A stretch of 64,000 nucleotides of DNA from Cavia porcellus (GCF_034190915.1 NW_026947492.1:20551501-20615500), one strand, 5' to 3'; shown: positions 12,009 to 23,570, numbered from the stretch's first letter. Made by a program: numbers and translations. Notes: generated by a model from the sequence alone, not told the origin.

Positions 12009-12118
12009 GTTTTTTTTTTTTTTTTGTCTTTTTCATTTTTATCGGTATTGGGGATCAAACTCACGACCACCTGCTTGCAAGGCAGGTGCTTATGCCGCTG
12101 AGCTAAACCCCCAGCCCC
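12009..12118 (-). repeat. ID-type tRNA-derived SINE with target-site duplication
   Basis: T-run, 'gtctttttcatttttatcgg', then on the minus strand a tRNA-like head with box A (tagctcagcgg) and box B (gtgagtttgatcc). Direct repeat gagaggagg at 12000-12008 and 12119-12127 marks a clean insertion. Confidence 0.9.
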
Positions 12119-12249
12119 GAGAGGAGGCTTTTTCCCTTTTCAGGGGGCTCAGGCTGAGTGACTGGTGACTGGATGGTGGCACCGTGAGGGACACAGCTGG
12201 TTGGAGGCAAGGGCAACCCCGCTCCAGGACAGCAATTCAGCAATTCCCT

Positions 12250-12340
12250 GTGAGATGGAGAACCTTTCCCACTTTATGGATCAGGACAAGGAGGTTCAGG
12301 GAGGTTAAGTAAACTGTCGAAGGCCACAGGACATGGAACT
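12250..12340 (-). repeat. MIR SINE fragment
   Basis: 'cccactttatggatcaggac' and 'aggttaagtaaactgtcgaa' followed by 'ggccacaggac' is the reverse-complemented MIR core. Confidence 0.65.
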
Positions 12341-12506
12341 GAGCCACTGGACTCTGGTTTTGGCCTTTGTTTACACAACAGCACTGGATCAGCAAAGGGT
12401 TTTTGTTTCTGTGTGGTTTTCTCATTAGGAAGCAGAGCCTGGCTACTGCACTCTCAAACTGCCCCCGAGCTGTGCTCCACAAACAGGCAGGAAGCCTAGG
12501 GGATGT

Positions 12507-12520
12507 CTGCCACCTTCTGG
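12507..12520 (-). promoter_or_regulatory. CTCF-like core motif (weak)
   Basis: The minus strand reads CCAGAAGGTGGCAG, one mismatch from the CTCF core CCASYAGRKGGCA. Short motif, so chance is possible. Confidence 0.25.
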
Positions 12521-13019
12521 CCCCCAACCATGGCCTGCCTGACTCTAGACCAGAGAAACTGGTGCTGCTCCCATGGTGCCTTTAGGGCTGAGGTCATCTC
12601 AGTGAACCATAATTTAGCGCAAACCGTCTCTGCACCCAGTAGGAGACAGGGCTGTTTTTTGACCCTACCTTGGCACACACCAGCATTCTTAGCCTGGTCT
12701 GGCTTGGTGAATAATGATTTCCATTCCCTGCATTGCTGTGAGCCTTGGGCTTTTCCAGTAGCTACCGTGGTGCTTGAGCCCCTTATTTGGTGTGAGATGA
12801 CCCAAGAAGGACTAGCTGGTGCCGGCTAGATCCTTCTTCTGGGCGTGGGATCAGGGGGCAGAGAGCAGTTGCCATCTTGGAAGATGAGGCCCCATTCCAG
12901 CCTGCCAGGGACGTCTTTGTCTTCTAGCTGGAGTGCTCCTGGAGATGCTGATGGCTTCTCTAATAGCAGAGTTACTCACAGCTTCACTGGAGAGAGCAGA
13001 ACAGCTTTCAAAACTCCCC

Positions 13020-13195
13020 CTCTAAACGCGGCAATATTTGGTAACACTTGGCGTCTTGGGGAGAGAATTCATGTCTGTAATTAGTTACTGTATATCACCG
13101 TTAGTACTCTGCTCAGGATTTACTGGGCAAATACCATTTAACTGCACAATAACTACAGGTCCTTGCTGCTTATTGGGTAATTTACTAAGGCTGGG
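13020..13195. promoter_or_regulatory. Candidate conserved non-coding element
   Basis: Unique sequence with GCAATATTTGGTAACACTTGG, TGTAATTAGTTACTG and TTGGGTAATTTACT. Low CpG, several TAAT cores and no repeat homology, typical of developmental enhancers. Confidence 0.4.
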
Positions 13196-13727
13196 AGAAT
13201 GGGGCAGGGGGGATGCTGAATAGGAGGTATTGTAACCCCTTGAATCAAACTTTATGAGTTTGGGTTTGGCAGGGAGGTGGTTGCTTCCAGCCAGCCCTCA
13301 CTGCTTTGTTTTGCAGAGCTGGCTGGTAGTTGCTTCCTTTCTTTTATTCATTCCAGGAGGAGAGTTCTGGGATTGGGATGGGGCTATCCAGGGTACCTGG
13401 GGTTACGGGGTTATGGGGGTGGTTTGGATGGAAAGGATCTTTGGCAGGAGGAACCCAGGCTGCGTGTCCTGGGGCTTCATCCAGTGGTGCCATTTCCTCC
13501 CTTCAAGGGGCCCCTTCTGGAATCTGGGCCAGTGGGTGGGGAGCTCGGGGAGCCATCCTTGGCTGGCAGCATCCCCGTAATCATGAAACCCGCTCTCCTC
13601 TCCCAAGTATGAGTGTTACTTGGGAAGCAGCCATTCCTGGACACTTGGCCAACCTTCCTGGCCCTAATGTGCTTGAGCAAAGTCTGTCTTTGTTTGGCCG
13701 GGTGCTGTCTAAAGTCCTCTAACCTAT

Positions 13728-13965
13728 TTAGGCCATGGTGAGAGGAAGAGACACAATAATGAAAAACTTAACGTGCAACATTGCCTTATGCAATCTAATA
13801 AATTACTCGGTAGCCGGCTGCCAGCTCAGACTAAGCCCAATATTGCCTGCAGTAATTATTTGGATCAAATGTAGTTTATCTGCTTCATATTTGTGCTTCT
13901 GTCCTCCGTGGTAACTTATAAATGTCATTGTGGTGTTTATTTGTTATAATGAAACTTAATGGCAC
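13728..13965. promoter_or_regulatory. Candidate conserved non-coding element (strong in appearance)
   Basis: About 240 bp of repeat-free sequence containing CAATAATGAAAAACTTAACG, CTAATAAATTACTCGG, GTAATTATTTGGATCAAATG and TTGTTATAATGAAACTTAA. Dense homeodomain, POU-like and SOX-like words and a sharp contrast with the GC-rich flanks suggest an enhancer. Conservation not tested. Confidence 0.5.
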
Positions 13966-14614
13966 TGGGAGCTAGGAGCAGAGCTGGTGGGGCACAGGTC
14001 TAAAACAATCTCTTCATCTCTGGAGAAGGAAGGAGTAGAGATAACACGAAGCTGCCCCACAGGGAAGAGATTTACAGGGAAGGCTGTGTCCCTGGGCTGT
14101 GTGGTGGGCAGGAGAGAGCCAGGTGCTCCGGGAGCTGTTCTGGCCTCCAGGGTCATTCGTCAGGAGCAGGAGCGAGCAGGAGCCTGAAGTCCTGGCTGCG
14201 CTGAGCCAGGCACTGGCCCATCTGTCCTTGTTTCATCTTCTCAAGGCTTTGGAGGGGTGGGAGGTATTTAATCTTCACACCACCTGGTGGTTGGCCCAGA
14301 TAAGCGGTTGCTCACTTCCCAGGACTCTGGGAGGCTGAGGCCTTGATGAATAGAGATGAAAATTAAAACCCCATGGATGACTGTATGCAGGACACAGACA
14401 GGAGACCTGAGAGAAGGGGAGGGGACTGAAAACACAGGAAGGGACCCTCTGAGGGCCTGAGAGCGCAGGGCAGGGCAGGGCTTTCTTCTTCAGCTGGTGG
14501 GAGCTGGCCCAGGCATGTTCAGGCCAGGGAAAGGCTAACAGGGGTGGCAGGCAAGGCATCCCACTGACCGCAGTCACAGCACAGACGAAGAGGGGCTGTT
14601 TTGTACATAGCTTG

Positions 14615-14852
14615 AGAATTCTGGCTTCATGCAGCTCTGGGCTCTGCCATTTAACTTTTCTCTTTCCTGAATTTTAATTCCTTACTTGGACAGGGGGAAT
14701 AATAACAGATAACCTCTTAGGGTTGTGGTGACGATTAAGGAGGTGATGTGCCCACAGTGATGACGTGGTGTGTGGCACACTGTGACACGTAAGTGGCTAG
14801 CTGTAGTGACTGGCACATAGGAGATGTTCCATAAATGTCTGCGGAGTGGATG
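14615..14852 (+). repeat. MIR SINE, nearly full length
   Basis: 'ggctctgccatttaactttt', 'acagggggaataataacaga', 'cttagggttgtggtgacgat' and 'actggcacataggagatgtt' follow the MIR consensus from the core to the 3' end. Confidence 0.8.
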
Positions 14853-14944
14853 AATGAATGAACGAGGACACTTCCCTTTCAGGTGTGTTATAAAACACTC
14901 TTCCAAACACCTGGGCTTGGACTCGGACCTCACAATACGCAGGG

Positions 14945-15045
14945 CTGATTTCTTCAGCCCCATTTTACAGTGTGAAAACGGAGGCCCAGCATGGTTATGG
15001 TAAATGGTCCAAGGCTGGTATGTGGAGTGGGCGCAGGTTCTCCTG
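14945..15045 (-). repeat. MIR SINE fragment
   Basis: 'cagccccattttacagtgtg' and 'aaaacggaggccca' resemble the reverse-complemented MIR core. Confidence 0.6.
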
Positions 15046-15494
15046 TATGGTGGGGCAGGGCTCTTCTGCCAGCTCTGGGAGGCTGAGCCCACCCACCTTG
15101 ACTAGCAGCCCCTGCTCCCTGCAGACCAGGACAGGGCCTGCCTTGACCTCCCCCATCACAACCCGGAGGCTGGTGAGTGGGGCTCTTCCTGACCATTTCA
15201 TCTTAGTACTGTATTTAGCCATTCACTCATGAAATATGCATGCTTCTCCCCTCGGTGACATGCTCATACAAGCTCCTAACATCATAAATATGGATGCAGA
15301 TTATCAGTCATTGTTATTTCTCCCACCAGCCCACCTCCTCACACACACACCTCCTGTTTTGATCTCAGCAGTGAATGGTGGGTATTAACCCCGAACACCA
15401 CTAACAATGCTGTGCATTTGATGCTGCTTGATACTTTTCCATGGCACTTGCTCAAGCATTGTGCATATTCTATCCTGATAATAAATGCACAGAG

Positions 15495-15599
15495 GAAACA
15501 GGGACAGCACTGTGAATATACCCATTTTGCAGATAAGAAAACTTGTTCAGAGAGATCAAGATTAGGGTTACATGCCTATTTAGTCACAGAGCTAAGTCA
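15495..15599 (-). repeat. MIR SINE fragment, interrupted by an ID element
   Basis: 'acccattttgcagataagaa', 'acttgttcagagagatcaag' and 'tagtcacagagctaagtc' match reversed MIR; the match breaks where the next ID element begins. Confidence 0.65.
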
Positions 15600-15702
15600 T
15601 TTTTTTTTTGTCTTTTTCTTTTTTATCAGTACCAGGGATTAAACTCACGACCGCACACTTGCAAGGTAGGTGCTTATGCCGCTGAGCTAAATTCCCAGCC
15701 CC
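15600..15702 (-). repeat. ID-type SINE
   Basis: T-run, 'gtctttttcttttttatcag', then the minus-strand tRNA-like head ending at 'cccagcccc'. Closely related to the copy at 12009. Confidence 0.9.
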
Positions 15703-15999
15703 GTTTCTTCTGATTCTTAATGAAGTGTCTTTGGGAAACACAGCATGTTCACTTCACACAAATCAATCAGGGCACTACCTTATTTGTACACTACTCTACA
15801 TTTTGTAAAGAGTATTCACCTTGCAAGGCAGCCAGAATTTATTCTAGTTTGAGAAAGGTCACACAGGTAGGTAGGGGTAGGTCTGGTCTGAAACCATGAA
15901 TCTCCCCAGTGGATTCCAAGAAACAAGATGGCCGATGCACGCCACAGGAAGAGTGGTTCGTGAGCAAATGAGTTTGGGGCATCTTGTGAAGCACATTCC

Positions 16000-16779
16000 T
16001 TCCCTGTTTGTTGGCTCATCGTGCCTTTTGGTGCACAGTCTGTGGGAGAGACTTGTTTGATCAGGCCTCTGCTAGCCTTCCCCACCTTGTCTGACCATAG
16101 AGGTGGTATTTCACAGAAAACTTATTAACATGCTACTGCAGCACCACTCTGAAAGTGCCATTCCCTATCCCTCGCATCTTCCCAGGCAGGGCTGGGAAAG
16201 GCAGTCCAGAGGGTGAGGACAGGAAGAAGCCACATAGCTGGGGACTATCCAAGCTGAAACGCCCCCTCCACAGGCTGTCTCCTCCCGTTCCTGCATCTCC
16301 TGAACACCAGATAATTCACTCAGTATTAGATATTCTCAGTCCAGTCCATGGCTGGGGCAGGGTTTGGGGTCACCACCTGGGCACTGAGCAGGGTCCTTGG
16401 GCCAGGCATGGTGGGGAAATGTGGGGACAGCGGTCCTTGGCCATGGCAGATGTGTAACGGGATACTTGACAGGTGCTCAGTCACATTTGCCCTTGATGGC
16501 AAGTGGGGGATGCCACCCCATCCTCCCTGTTGAAACACAAAGCTGCCCAAAGCAGAGTGCAAGTAACAAGACCAGGGTTTGTCTCTCGGCTTTACGTCAT
16601 AAGAGCTGAATGCTTTTAGGCAGATGACTCCACTCTCCGGCTGCAGAACTACCAAGCTTGTAAGGTGTGGAATGAACTACATGTAGTGTCTCCCTCATCC
16701 CACATCTGCATGGGCAGCTCCGCTCTTTTTTTCCTTCTCTCTTGATGCGCCCAGTGTTACTCCCAGCAGAGCAGATGCC
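16000..16779. other. Intronic sequence, nothing recognised
   Basis: No clear exon or repeat; mixed composition up to the telomere-like repeat. Confidence 0.5.
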
Positions 16780-16803
16780 TTAGGGTTAGGGTTAGGGTTA
16801 GGG
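16780..16803 (+). repeat. Interstitial telomere-type repeat (TTAGGG)4
   Basis: Four perfect TTAGGG units in unique sequence. Confidence 0.97.
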
Positions 16804-17654
16804 ACTCTCAAGCCCTTGCTTAGGGTCTGCGTCTGAGGGAACCTGAGCTCAGGGCACCTCCCATGTGCTACTTAGTTCCAGACCCCACAGCACCAACACA
16901 CAGCGGGCGCCTGGAAAGTGCCTGCATCCAACGGAAAGGAGACCTCAGGACTCATAATCAGCACCGTGAGCACCCAGGCATGCCCCGTGGCGGGCCTGAG
17001 CAGTGGCCAGAGGAATGCCCGCTTCCTTCTACCTGGGAGCAGCCGCAGCCAGCAGCTCACCTCCGTACCAGCCCCAGCCGATTCCTGGTCAGCCCTTGGC
17101 GAGTGTGGAGGAGGCAGGGTCCAGCCTGAGTTCCTCGTTCCTCGACATCACAGCTGCTTGTGTGAGCGCGCCGAGATCCTTTGGCGAATAACGACTGGGA
17201 AGTGCTGCTCCTTACTACTGAGAAGGTGGTTCCTCCTGGTCCATTTGGTTCGGAGGTGGAGACTATTACATTGCTCTATTTACCCCACACTTGCGACGCA
17301 GCTACTGAAAATCTCACCGCGTCCTACATTCCATAGGCCATTATGTGTATTTTAAACCATTACATAAATGGACTTGCTTTGGTACTTCTGAATGTCATTA
17401 AACCCTCCCCTACCAGTGGCAACACTGTTTCCATAGAGACGATGCATTTTGGAAGGGAAGGCGCAGGGGAGAAGATGGACTAGGGAGGAAGCTCAGCCTC
17501 TTGATGGCTGCCTCCAATGCCAGGGGCCCAGTGCTGCGACAGGATGGCTCCAGGGAGGTGAGCAAGCTCCTCCAGGGTTTTATTGACTTTCCTTTGATAG
17601 GAGCCCTGGATAGTTCATCTCAGACTGTGCTGTTCATTCCAGTGCACAGCTTTG

Positions 17655-17800
17655 AAAACTTTATGGCACTGCAGGCCATTAAGCACCCTCATTTATTCCA
17701 CTCCTGTGTGCCTGCCTTGGACCCTGGGGAGAGCCAGATGAGGGCTCTGGGGATTCAGTGAATTCAGGGAAGCTTCGAGGCTGGAGAGAAGGAGCCCAGT
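17655..17800 (+). repeat. Fragment of an ancient mammalian interspersed repeat
   Basis: Pattern 'attaagcaccctcatttatt ... ctgccttggaccctgggga ... gggattcagtga' corresponds to the common 'increasing-age' mammalian repeat with a 'tgtgcca...ctggggata' core. Class not assigned. Confidence 0.35.
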
Positions 17801-18764
17801 GGAGAGAGGAAGCCTCCTGCAGACACTGGGGAGTCCTCAGGGTCTTGCCAGTGGTTGTTACCCAAGTCACTGGGTCTTCTTGCCATCAGTGCAGCTGGGG
17901 TGTCAGGATGAAGACTTCAGGTTGAAGGGTGTTATGTTTGGAACCCCTTTATGAGAATATGGCTGAAGAGTGGCCTGTGGCTTTGGTAGGCAGCTGGCTT
18001 GTGGTCTTTGAAGAGGCTTCAGGATAGAGTGCAAGGGTCTCATAATAAAGACTGCTAAACATCACTTCCTCCGTGAGGCTCCTTGCTTGATGTACAGTTT
18101 GGCTGGATTTTCCTTCTCTGTTCCCATGATTCTGGCATTGGATTGTAATTGCTTCCATGTGTGAGATCCTTGTTGGTAGATACTGAGTCTTCACATTCGA
18201 TGGGCACAGAGAAGGCTCTGGATGAATAAGTAAGTTCCCAGCACCACACGATTCTTTGAGGCCTTACATACTGTGGTACTTGGCAGTGGTGTCAACTCTA
18301 TCAGAAGAGGGTACAGACTAGAGGATGTTTGGCCCCTGGAGAATCTGTATTGATGTGTTTCTATACTTAGGATTTGAATCTAGGTTTCTCCAACTCTCAA
18401 GCCACAGTTCTTGACCACTAAGTGTGCAAATTACAATGCCAAAACAAAACAAACAAACAAAAAAACCCAACACCAAGACAACCACAAAAACAACTGCTAT
18501 AAAACGTGTACAGTCTCCCAAGGGGGAGGGACATTCCTGAGGGCAACAACCATGTGCAGTCTCTCTGTGCTTCTGGGCCATAGTCGGAGAGGACTTATCT
18601 GTTTATTCATCTTGATATTTGAAGAACCTATTTCTCTTCTTCCTTCCCAGGTCTCTTTCAAAGCACAATGGCAAACCTGCTTGCAGCAAGCAGCTTTCCT
18701 TGATTGACCCACTCAACCATGCCAGCCCCAGACTTCCAGGACTTAGTGCAGTGAAACAGATGCA

Positions 18765-18905
18765 GCGCTAGACTTAGGGTCCAAATCCTGGGTTCAAGCT
18801 TGCCCCTGCCCCAAGCTGTGTTACATGGGGCCAATCACATGCCTTTCCTGAGTCACAATCTCCTCTTCTCTAGGAGATTGATTGCCCTTATTTCTTACAA
18901 AGGTC
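18765..18905 (+). repeat. MIR SINE
   Basis: 'aaatcctgggttcaagcttg', 'ggccaatcacatgcctttcc' and 'tgagtcacaatctcctcttc' align with the MIR 5' and core regions. Confidence 0.55.
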
Positions 18906-18989
18906 TATAGTTTTCAAATCACCTCCATCTCATGACTTTGGAGTCACTGACCAGGGACAGAGAAGGTCACTGTCTTCTTTCTTGTGCCA

Positions 18990-19700
18990 ATATCCAGACA
19001 GTGCAAACACTGTGCTAGGCTCCTGGGTATATATAACAGAGACCTATGGAGCTTACTGCCTGGTGGGGAGATGGCTACTCATGCATGCAATATAAGCTTA
19101 CATGCAAACTGAGCTCTGAAGGGAAGGGATATGGTGTTTACAAGGGCATAGAGTGTAAGAACTTGACCTAGGCTGGGGAGGGTAGGTCAGAGGAAGCTTC
19201 AGTGGGGAAAACGCTTGAGCTGAGATTTTCAGGATGACCAAAGGATTACTGTGGAGGGGCTTGGGAAGGGGGTGGGTGTCCAGTGTGGCATGCATCTGAA
19301 GTAGAGGGGCCAGGGGATACCAAGGCCCCATGCAGATAGGAGTTGCCCTCTTCAAGGAGCAAAAAGTCAGGCCATGTGCCTGGAATATGCATATTAAGGG
19401 GGTAAAACAAGGCCCAAGAAGTACACAGGAACTAGATCATGTGAGGCCTTATAAAACATGCTAAGGATTTGGGTATTTGTCCTAAAAGCAAAAGAAAATC
19501 ATGGAACTATTTTCAGGAGCAACCTGGCATTGTCAGATTTGCATTTTGAAGTCTGGTTCTGGCCGTCCATGTGGAAGATGAATTGGCTGTGGGTGACAGT
19601 TGGACACAAGGACCTGAGATCAGAGGTTGGTAGAGTCAGGAAGAATTCGGGAGGTGAATTCCTAGGACTTGGAGATTGGATATAGGTGTGAGGGAAATGG
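18990..19700 (+). repeat. Long copy of an ancient mammalian interspersed repeat
   Basis: The segment carries in order 'cactgtgctaggctcctggg', 'gatcatgtgaggccttataa', 'tgctaaggatttgggtattt' and 'tctggttctggccgtccatg', the sequence order of a dispersed mammalian repeat family (L2/CR1 class suspected). Highly diverged and non-coding. Confidence 0.55.
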
Positions 19701-19799
19701 AAGTCCTAACAGGAAATCATCAGGGTCTGCAGCCTAAGAAACCCTCAGAGGAATTGGCCTGGGACAAAGTTCTGAAATCCTTCATCAGACTGTGCAGGA

Positions 19800-19990
19800 G
19801 AATGCAAACAGTAAGTCTCTTGTTCCAAACACCGAGTGAATTAAATAACAATCATAAAGTGCCCTGGAAATCTGAGTCTCGCCATAAATAATAAACAGGG
19901 ACGTTATACAAATAACCAGCTTTGCAGCCCCAGTGGAAGAAAACACATCAGTAAGAAAAATGGAATAAGAAAAAAAATGCACCCCAAAGC
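19800..19990. promoter_or_regulatory. Candidate conserved non-coding block
   Basis: AT-rich unique sequence with GAATTAAATAACAATCATAA and CATAAATAATAAACAGGG; the latter contains HOX- or forkhead-like words (AATAAACA). Unproven. Confidence 0.3.
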
Positions 19991-20049
19991 CCCAACTAAC
20001 AAAACGACAGCATTAGCCAACATCCTGAGGGCTCTGGCAGGCAGTGGAG

Positions 20050-21600
20050 GAATGGTCTCAGGAAAATGATTGCGTGCCCTTAGTGTGAGCCAGGCTGAGA
20101 GGGAAAAGCTGCGTGTGCCAGCGAGGCAAGTTGGTCCCGGGCTCAGGTCTCCAGGGACGACAAGCTACCCTAATCCCGCTTCTTCTTTGCTCTGGAAAAA
20201 GTGCGGCTCAGCTGAAGGCCTCCTGGACACCTCCCAGCCCCCCAGGGTGCAGTGGATTGGGATCTGTTCAGGCTCTTTGCAAACAGACAAGAAGGAAGCA
20301 TAGATGTGGGTTTGGAGTTTGCTAAGCAAAGCCAGCCAACTTCCCAGCGCTAGTTCCTGTGGTGGACAGGGCGTGGGTGGGGAGAGCAGGTCCGGGCAGG
20401 GTACTGAGAGCCAAGCTAGAGTCTTGTTTATCATATTTGAGGACCCTACAGCAGATTTGTATTGACATTGTTCAATTTTATGCATGAACTGTGGATGACA
20501 GCTGAACTGTGGATGTCCAGGGACCCGCCAGGACTGAGCTCACATAGCCAGGTCCTCACTCTTAGATGCACCTTCCGCTGCATACCTCAGCCACACCTCC
20601 TACCTACTCTGTTAGGGGATACATTGGGAGCAGGGGAGGTTTGGTTTTTTTATGGATTAGGGAATACGATCCAAGAAGAAAGAAAGGGTCCGCACCATTT
20701 CAGAGCGCTCTCGGGTAGATGAAAACACCAGATTCTCATCCTCCCAGGGCTCCGTCTCCCTCACAGTGCTGAGATGCGAGGATGGGCACCACGGAGGAAG
20801 TGTATTTGCAGTCAGAGTCTGAACTCAGCCAGTGGTGCCCCAGGTGCTGGGGTCATGCAAGAGCCTGCAGCATCTGTGGAGCTGGTGTTCTCCTTCCTGG
20901 GTGCCCCAGCCCATTCCATGGAAGCCCAGAGTCCCTAGTGAGCACCAGCTGCCTCTGCTAATCATTTGAGAGTGTGCTTCCTGGGGAGATGAAAGGACAG
21001 CACTGGGAGCCATTTCTGCACCCCTTTAACTGCGCTGAAAGAATAGCTGGTCCTCATGATCTTGAATATCTAGGAAATCGCTGAAGATGAAAGTGTACGC
21101 CACATGCAGAAGGAGGTCCCCCACCCCTGTGCAGGCCCATCTTAGTCTGAGGAGCTGCTGTAAGGCAGGTCCAGGCTGTCCTGCTTCCCTTCTCCTCTTG
21201 AGCATCCTTTTCCTCTCCTCTTCTCTGAGGTGACTAACAGAATTTTCTGGCTCCTTGGGATTGTCTTCCTTGGTCCATGCCCAGCTCTAAGTCTCTCCTG
21301 TGCTCTTTCCTGGCCTCTCCCCACCCCACCACTTCTGCCTTTCCAGCCTCCCTGGAAATCCAAGCCAAGCTAAAGTATTAACTTCCCTCTCTGTTCATGG
21401 TCTCAACCACATCCTTCAGAATTCTTTGTGTGCCCATAGTGGGTGGCTTTGCCATCTCTGGGGTTCTTTATGGGCCAATATGCACAATCTCATATTCCCT
21501 CATCTGATGCCATGTAACAGATGTCTGTTCTGTGTAGAAACAGGACCTGCTTTGGGAGAGCACTGAGAAGGTGAACCTTTGACTCCAAGCCAAAGGAATC
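20050..21600. other. Intronic sequence, nothing recognised
   Basis: GC-moderate sequence without convincing exon structure or repeat. Confidence 0.5.
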
Positions 21601-21612
21601 ATGGGGGAGAGC

Positions 21613-21615
<3 letters not shown>

Positions 21616-21661
<46 letters not shown>
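21616..21661 (+). repeat. (TG)n microsatellite
   Basis: About 23 uninterrupted TG units; the Val/Cys reading frames across it are artefacts. Confidence 0.98.
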
Positions 21662-21662
<1 letters not shown>

Positions 21663-22009
21663 GGAGATGAGGGTGAAGGAACAGCCAGAGTTCTGATGGG
21701 ATGTATATGCCTAAAAATGCCTGAGTATGATGAGTTCACAGTACACAGGAAGCAAGAGAGCAGTGCAAGCAGAGAGACCATAGCTGGGGAAGGCCACCCT
21801 CCTGCTTTAATCCTACTCACCTGCCTGGGCCCTGGCATCCCAGGCAGCAGTGTTCCCTGGGAACAGACTCCTGAGGGTCGGGGAACTGCTGAATATGTGG
21901 AGGCTCATCTTGTGAAACACTGCCTCTGCCTGCTGTCAGGTGAGCTCCCTCCCCAGACCCACCTGACACCTGGGGGTGGCTTTATTTATTCTATTGTCAT
22001 TCACAGAAC

Positions 22010-22165
22010 TCATTAGTTATTTAAATGAAAAACGAATGGCTGCTCACTGTGTGCATGACGCTGGGCTAAAGTTTGGCAGTAAGAGAGAAAGAAGGAGGCA
22101 AGATCTCTGCTTTCCTGTGGCCAGCCATCTGGAGGGGCCAACAGTACACATGTAAGAAGTTCAGA
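22010..22165 (+). repeat. Fragment of an ancient mammalian interspersed repeat
   Basis: 'ctcactgtgtgcatgacgct', 'gggctaaagtttggcagtaa' and 'gcaagatctctgctttcctg' match the 'tgtgccaggcactg... ccctgccttca' type of old repeat. Confidence 0.4.
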
Positions 22166-22167
22166 AT

Positions 22168-22335
22168 GTAGCTGGCCATTGTCACACACACGGGCAATCT
22201 CAGCACTTGGGGGGCCGAGATGGGGATCACCAGGAGTGTTCAAGGTCCGCCTGGACTACATAGTGAGACCTGTCTCCAAGACCAAACAAACAAACAAACA
22301 AACAATCAAAAAACAAACAAAAAACAGAAAAAAGA
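22168..22335 (+). repeat. B1-type SINE with CAAA-rich tail
   Basis: 'caatctcagcacttgggggg' then 'ctggactacatagtgagacc' and a tail of CAAA units (caaacaaacaaac). Plus orientation. Confidence 0.88.
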
Positions 22336-22487
22336 AAACAAATTCAGTATATAAGTGCAAGCTGAAATGGACTGGTTGCCATGGTGGCATGTACTTCAGG
22401 GAAGAGGGACATCTAACTTAGGGACAGTGTAGGGCCAGGTCCCTTTGCAGAGGCAACCTTTGCACTGAGATGCACCTGAGTGTTCTT

Positions 22488-22627
22488 GCAAGCTCCTTGA
22501 AGACTGGGACTATATCTTATTTACTCTTATAGCTTCAGTGCTTACAGTGATACATGGCACTTATTTTGAAAAATTGGTATCATTTTTATACTATTCAATG
22601 AATGTTTGATGAATAAATAAATAAATG
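22488..22627 (+). repeat. MIR/L2 3'-end-like repeat with (AATA)n tail
   Basis: 'ctccttgaagactgggacta' and 'tgaatgtttgatgaataaat' match the shared MIR/L2 3' end, finishing in AATA units. Confidence 0.6.
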
Positions 22628-22811
22628 ATGTCCTTTCAGCATTTCCTTTAAAGCACTGTGTTTTTAATCACAGGAGGACAATGATGTCAGGTGAATCTGA
22701 TAGTCTTATGCCCAGCCTGGCTTTATTCCTTCCTTTCTTGTCTGCCCTTTGTTGATTTTTGTTTGTATCTTCATGGGGTGTTTCAGATGTGCTGAGTTCA
22801 CATGGGGAAGA

Positions 22812-22812
<1 letters not shown>

Positions 22813-22855
<43 letters not shown>
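22813..22855 (+). repeat. (CA)n microsatellite
   Basis: About 21 uninterrupted CA units. Confidence 0.98.
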
Positions 22856-22858
<3 letters not shown>

Positions 22859-22894
22859 TCATTCCAGGGAATGCTGCAGATTTTCTCTGAGAAG

Positions 22895-23570
22895 CTATTA
22901 AGCACTCCCAAATACAGAAAGCCCTTCATTGACTATCACATGTCTCCTTAAATGATTTTTGTATAGTTTTTTCTTTTTATTGCTTTGTGTAGTTTAACAG
23001 CACCAATTGTGATTAGTCTAACTTATGATAAACCCCAGATCTATAAAGCTCTGTTCATTCATTATTTCCCTCTCGCTCCTTCTCAAGCTGTTCTTTTTAG
23101 GAATACAGTGGGGAGGGGGGAACAGAGGGAGAAGAAAACAAAAAAGATAGCAATTAATGGGAAAAATAAATGAAATAAGAGACCACTTCTCCTTGGGTGA
23201 CAGACACTCTATTAGATACTGTTAAACAAAACAAATATGCTTTAAGGCAGCACAAGTAGGTCTTTTTATATTTATTCTGAATTGGAAATATAATGTTCAC
23301 CACTTTAATGGAAGAGGCAGATAATTGTTTCAATATCTCACCAATTCCAGCAAGTGGGAGAAAAATAATTACCTTGCCAGTTGTTTAGTGTATATCAAGG
23401 TGTGTGGTATAGCATGGACAGATTTCTGTTTTTTTGATCTATGTCATAGCTGCTATTGCAATTCAATTATTAATATGTGGGAGTTATGACTATTTTGAGT
23501 ATTGGTATGAGATAATTATAAACCATAAAACAGCTCCCCTTGATTGCGGATGCTTTTTCTTGTCTGAAGG
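22895..23570. promoter_or_regulatory. Candidate conserved non-coding region (~0.7 kb)
   Basis: AT-rich and repeat-free: GATTTTTGTATAGTTTTTTC, ACAGCACCAATTGTGATTAG, AAATAATTACCTTGCCAG and GCAATTCAATTATTAATATG. The region lies 1.8-2.4 kb downstream of the KIRREL3 exon and just before the REST-type site at 23951, so it may be a regulatory cluster. Confidence 0.42.

Noticed and set aside
12009..12118. A genuine tRNA gene (box A and box B present)
   Set aside because: The 3' part is an A-rich SINE tail and the tRNA fold is incomplete; it is an ID-type SINE.
15123..15171. Short exon-like segment (good acceptor ccctgcag and donor CTG|GTGAGT)
   Set aside because: About 48 nt, too short to judge coding potential; no support besides consensus sites.
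16961..16977. Second REST-like site TCAGCACC
   Set aside because: Only the left half-site is present; the right half does not match.
21599..21838. Reading frames with poly-Val/Cys or poly-His/Thr over the TG repeat
   Set aside because: Artefact of the (TG)n microsatellite.
21844..21940. Plus-strand exon-like frame ending CAG|GTGAGC
   Set aside because: Open frame without recognisable homology, next to a microsatellite; likely chance.
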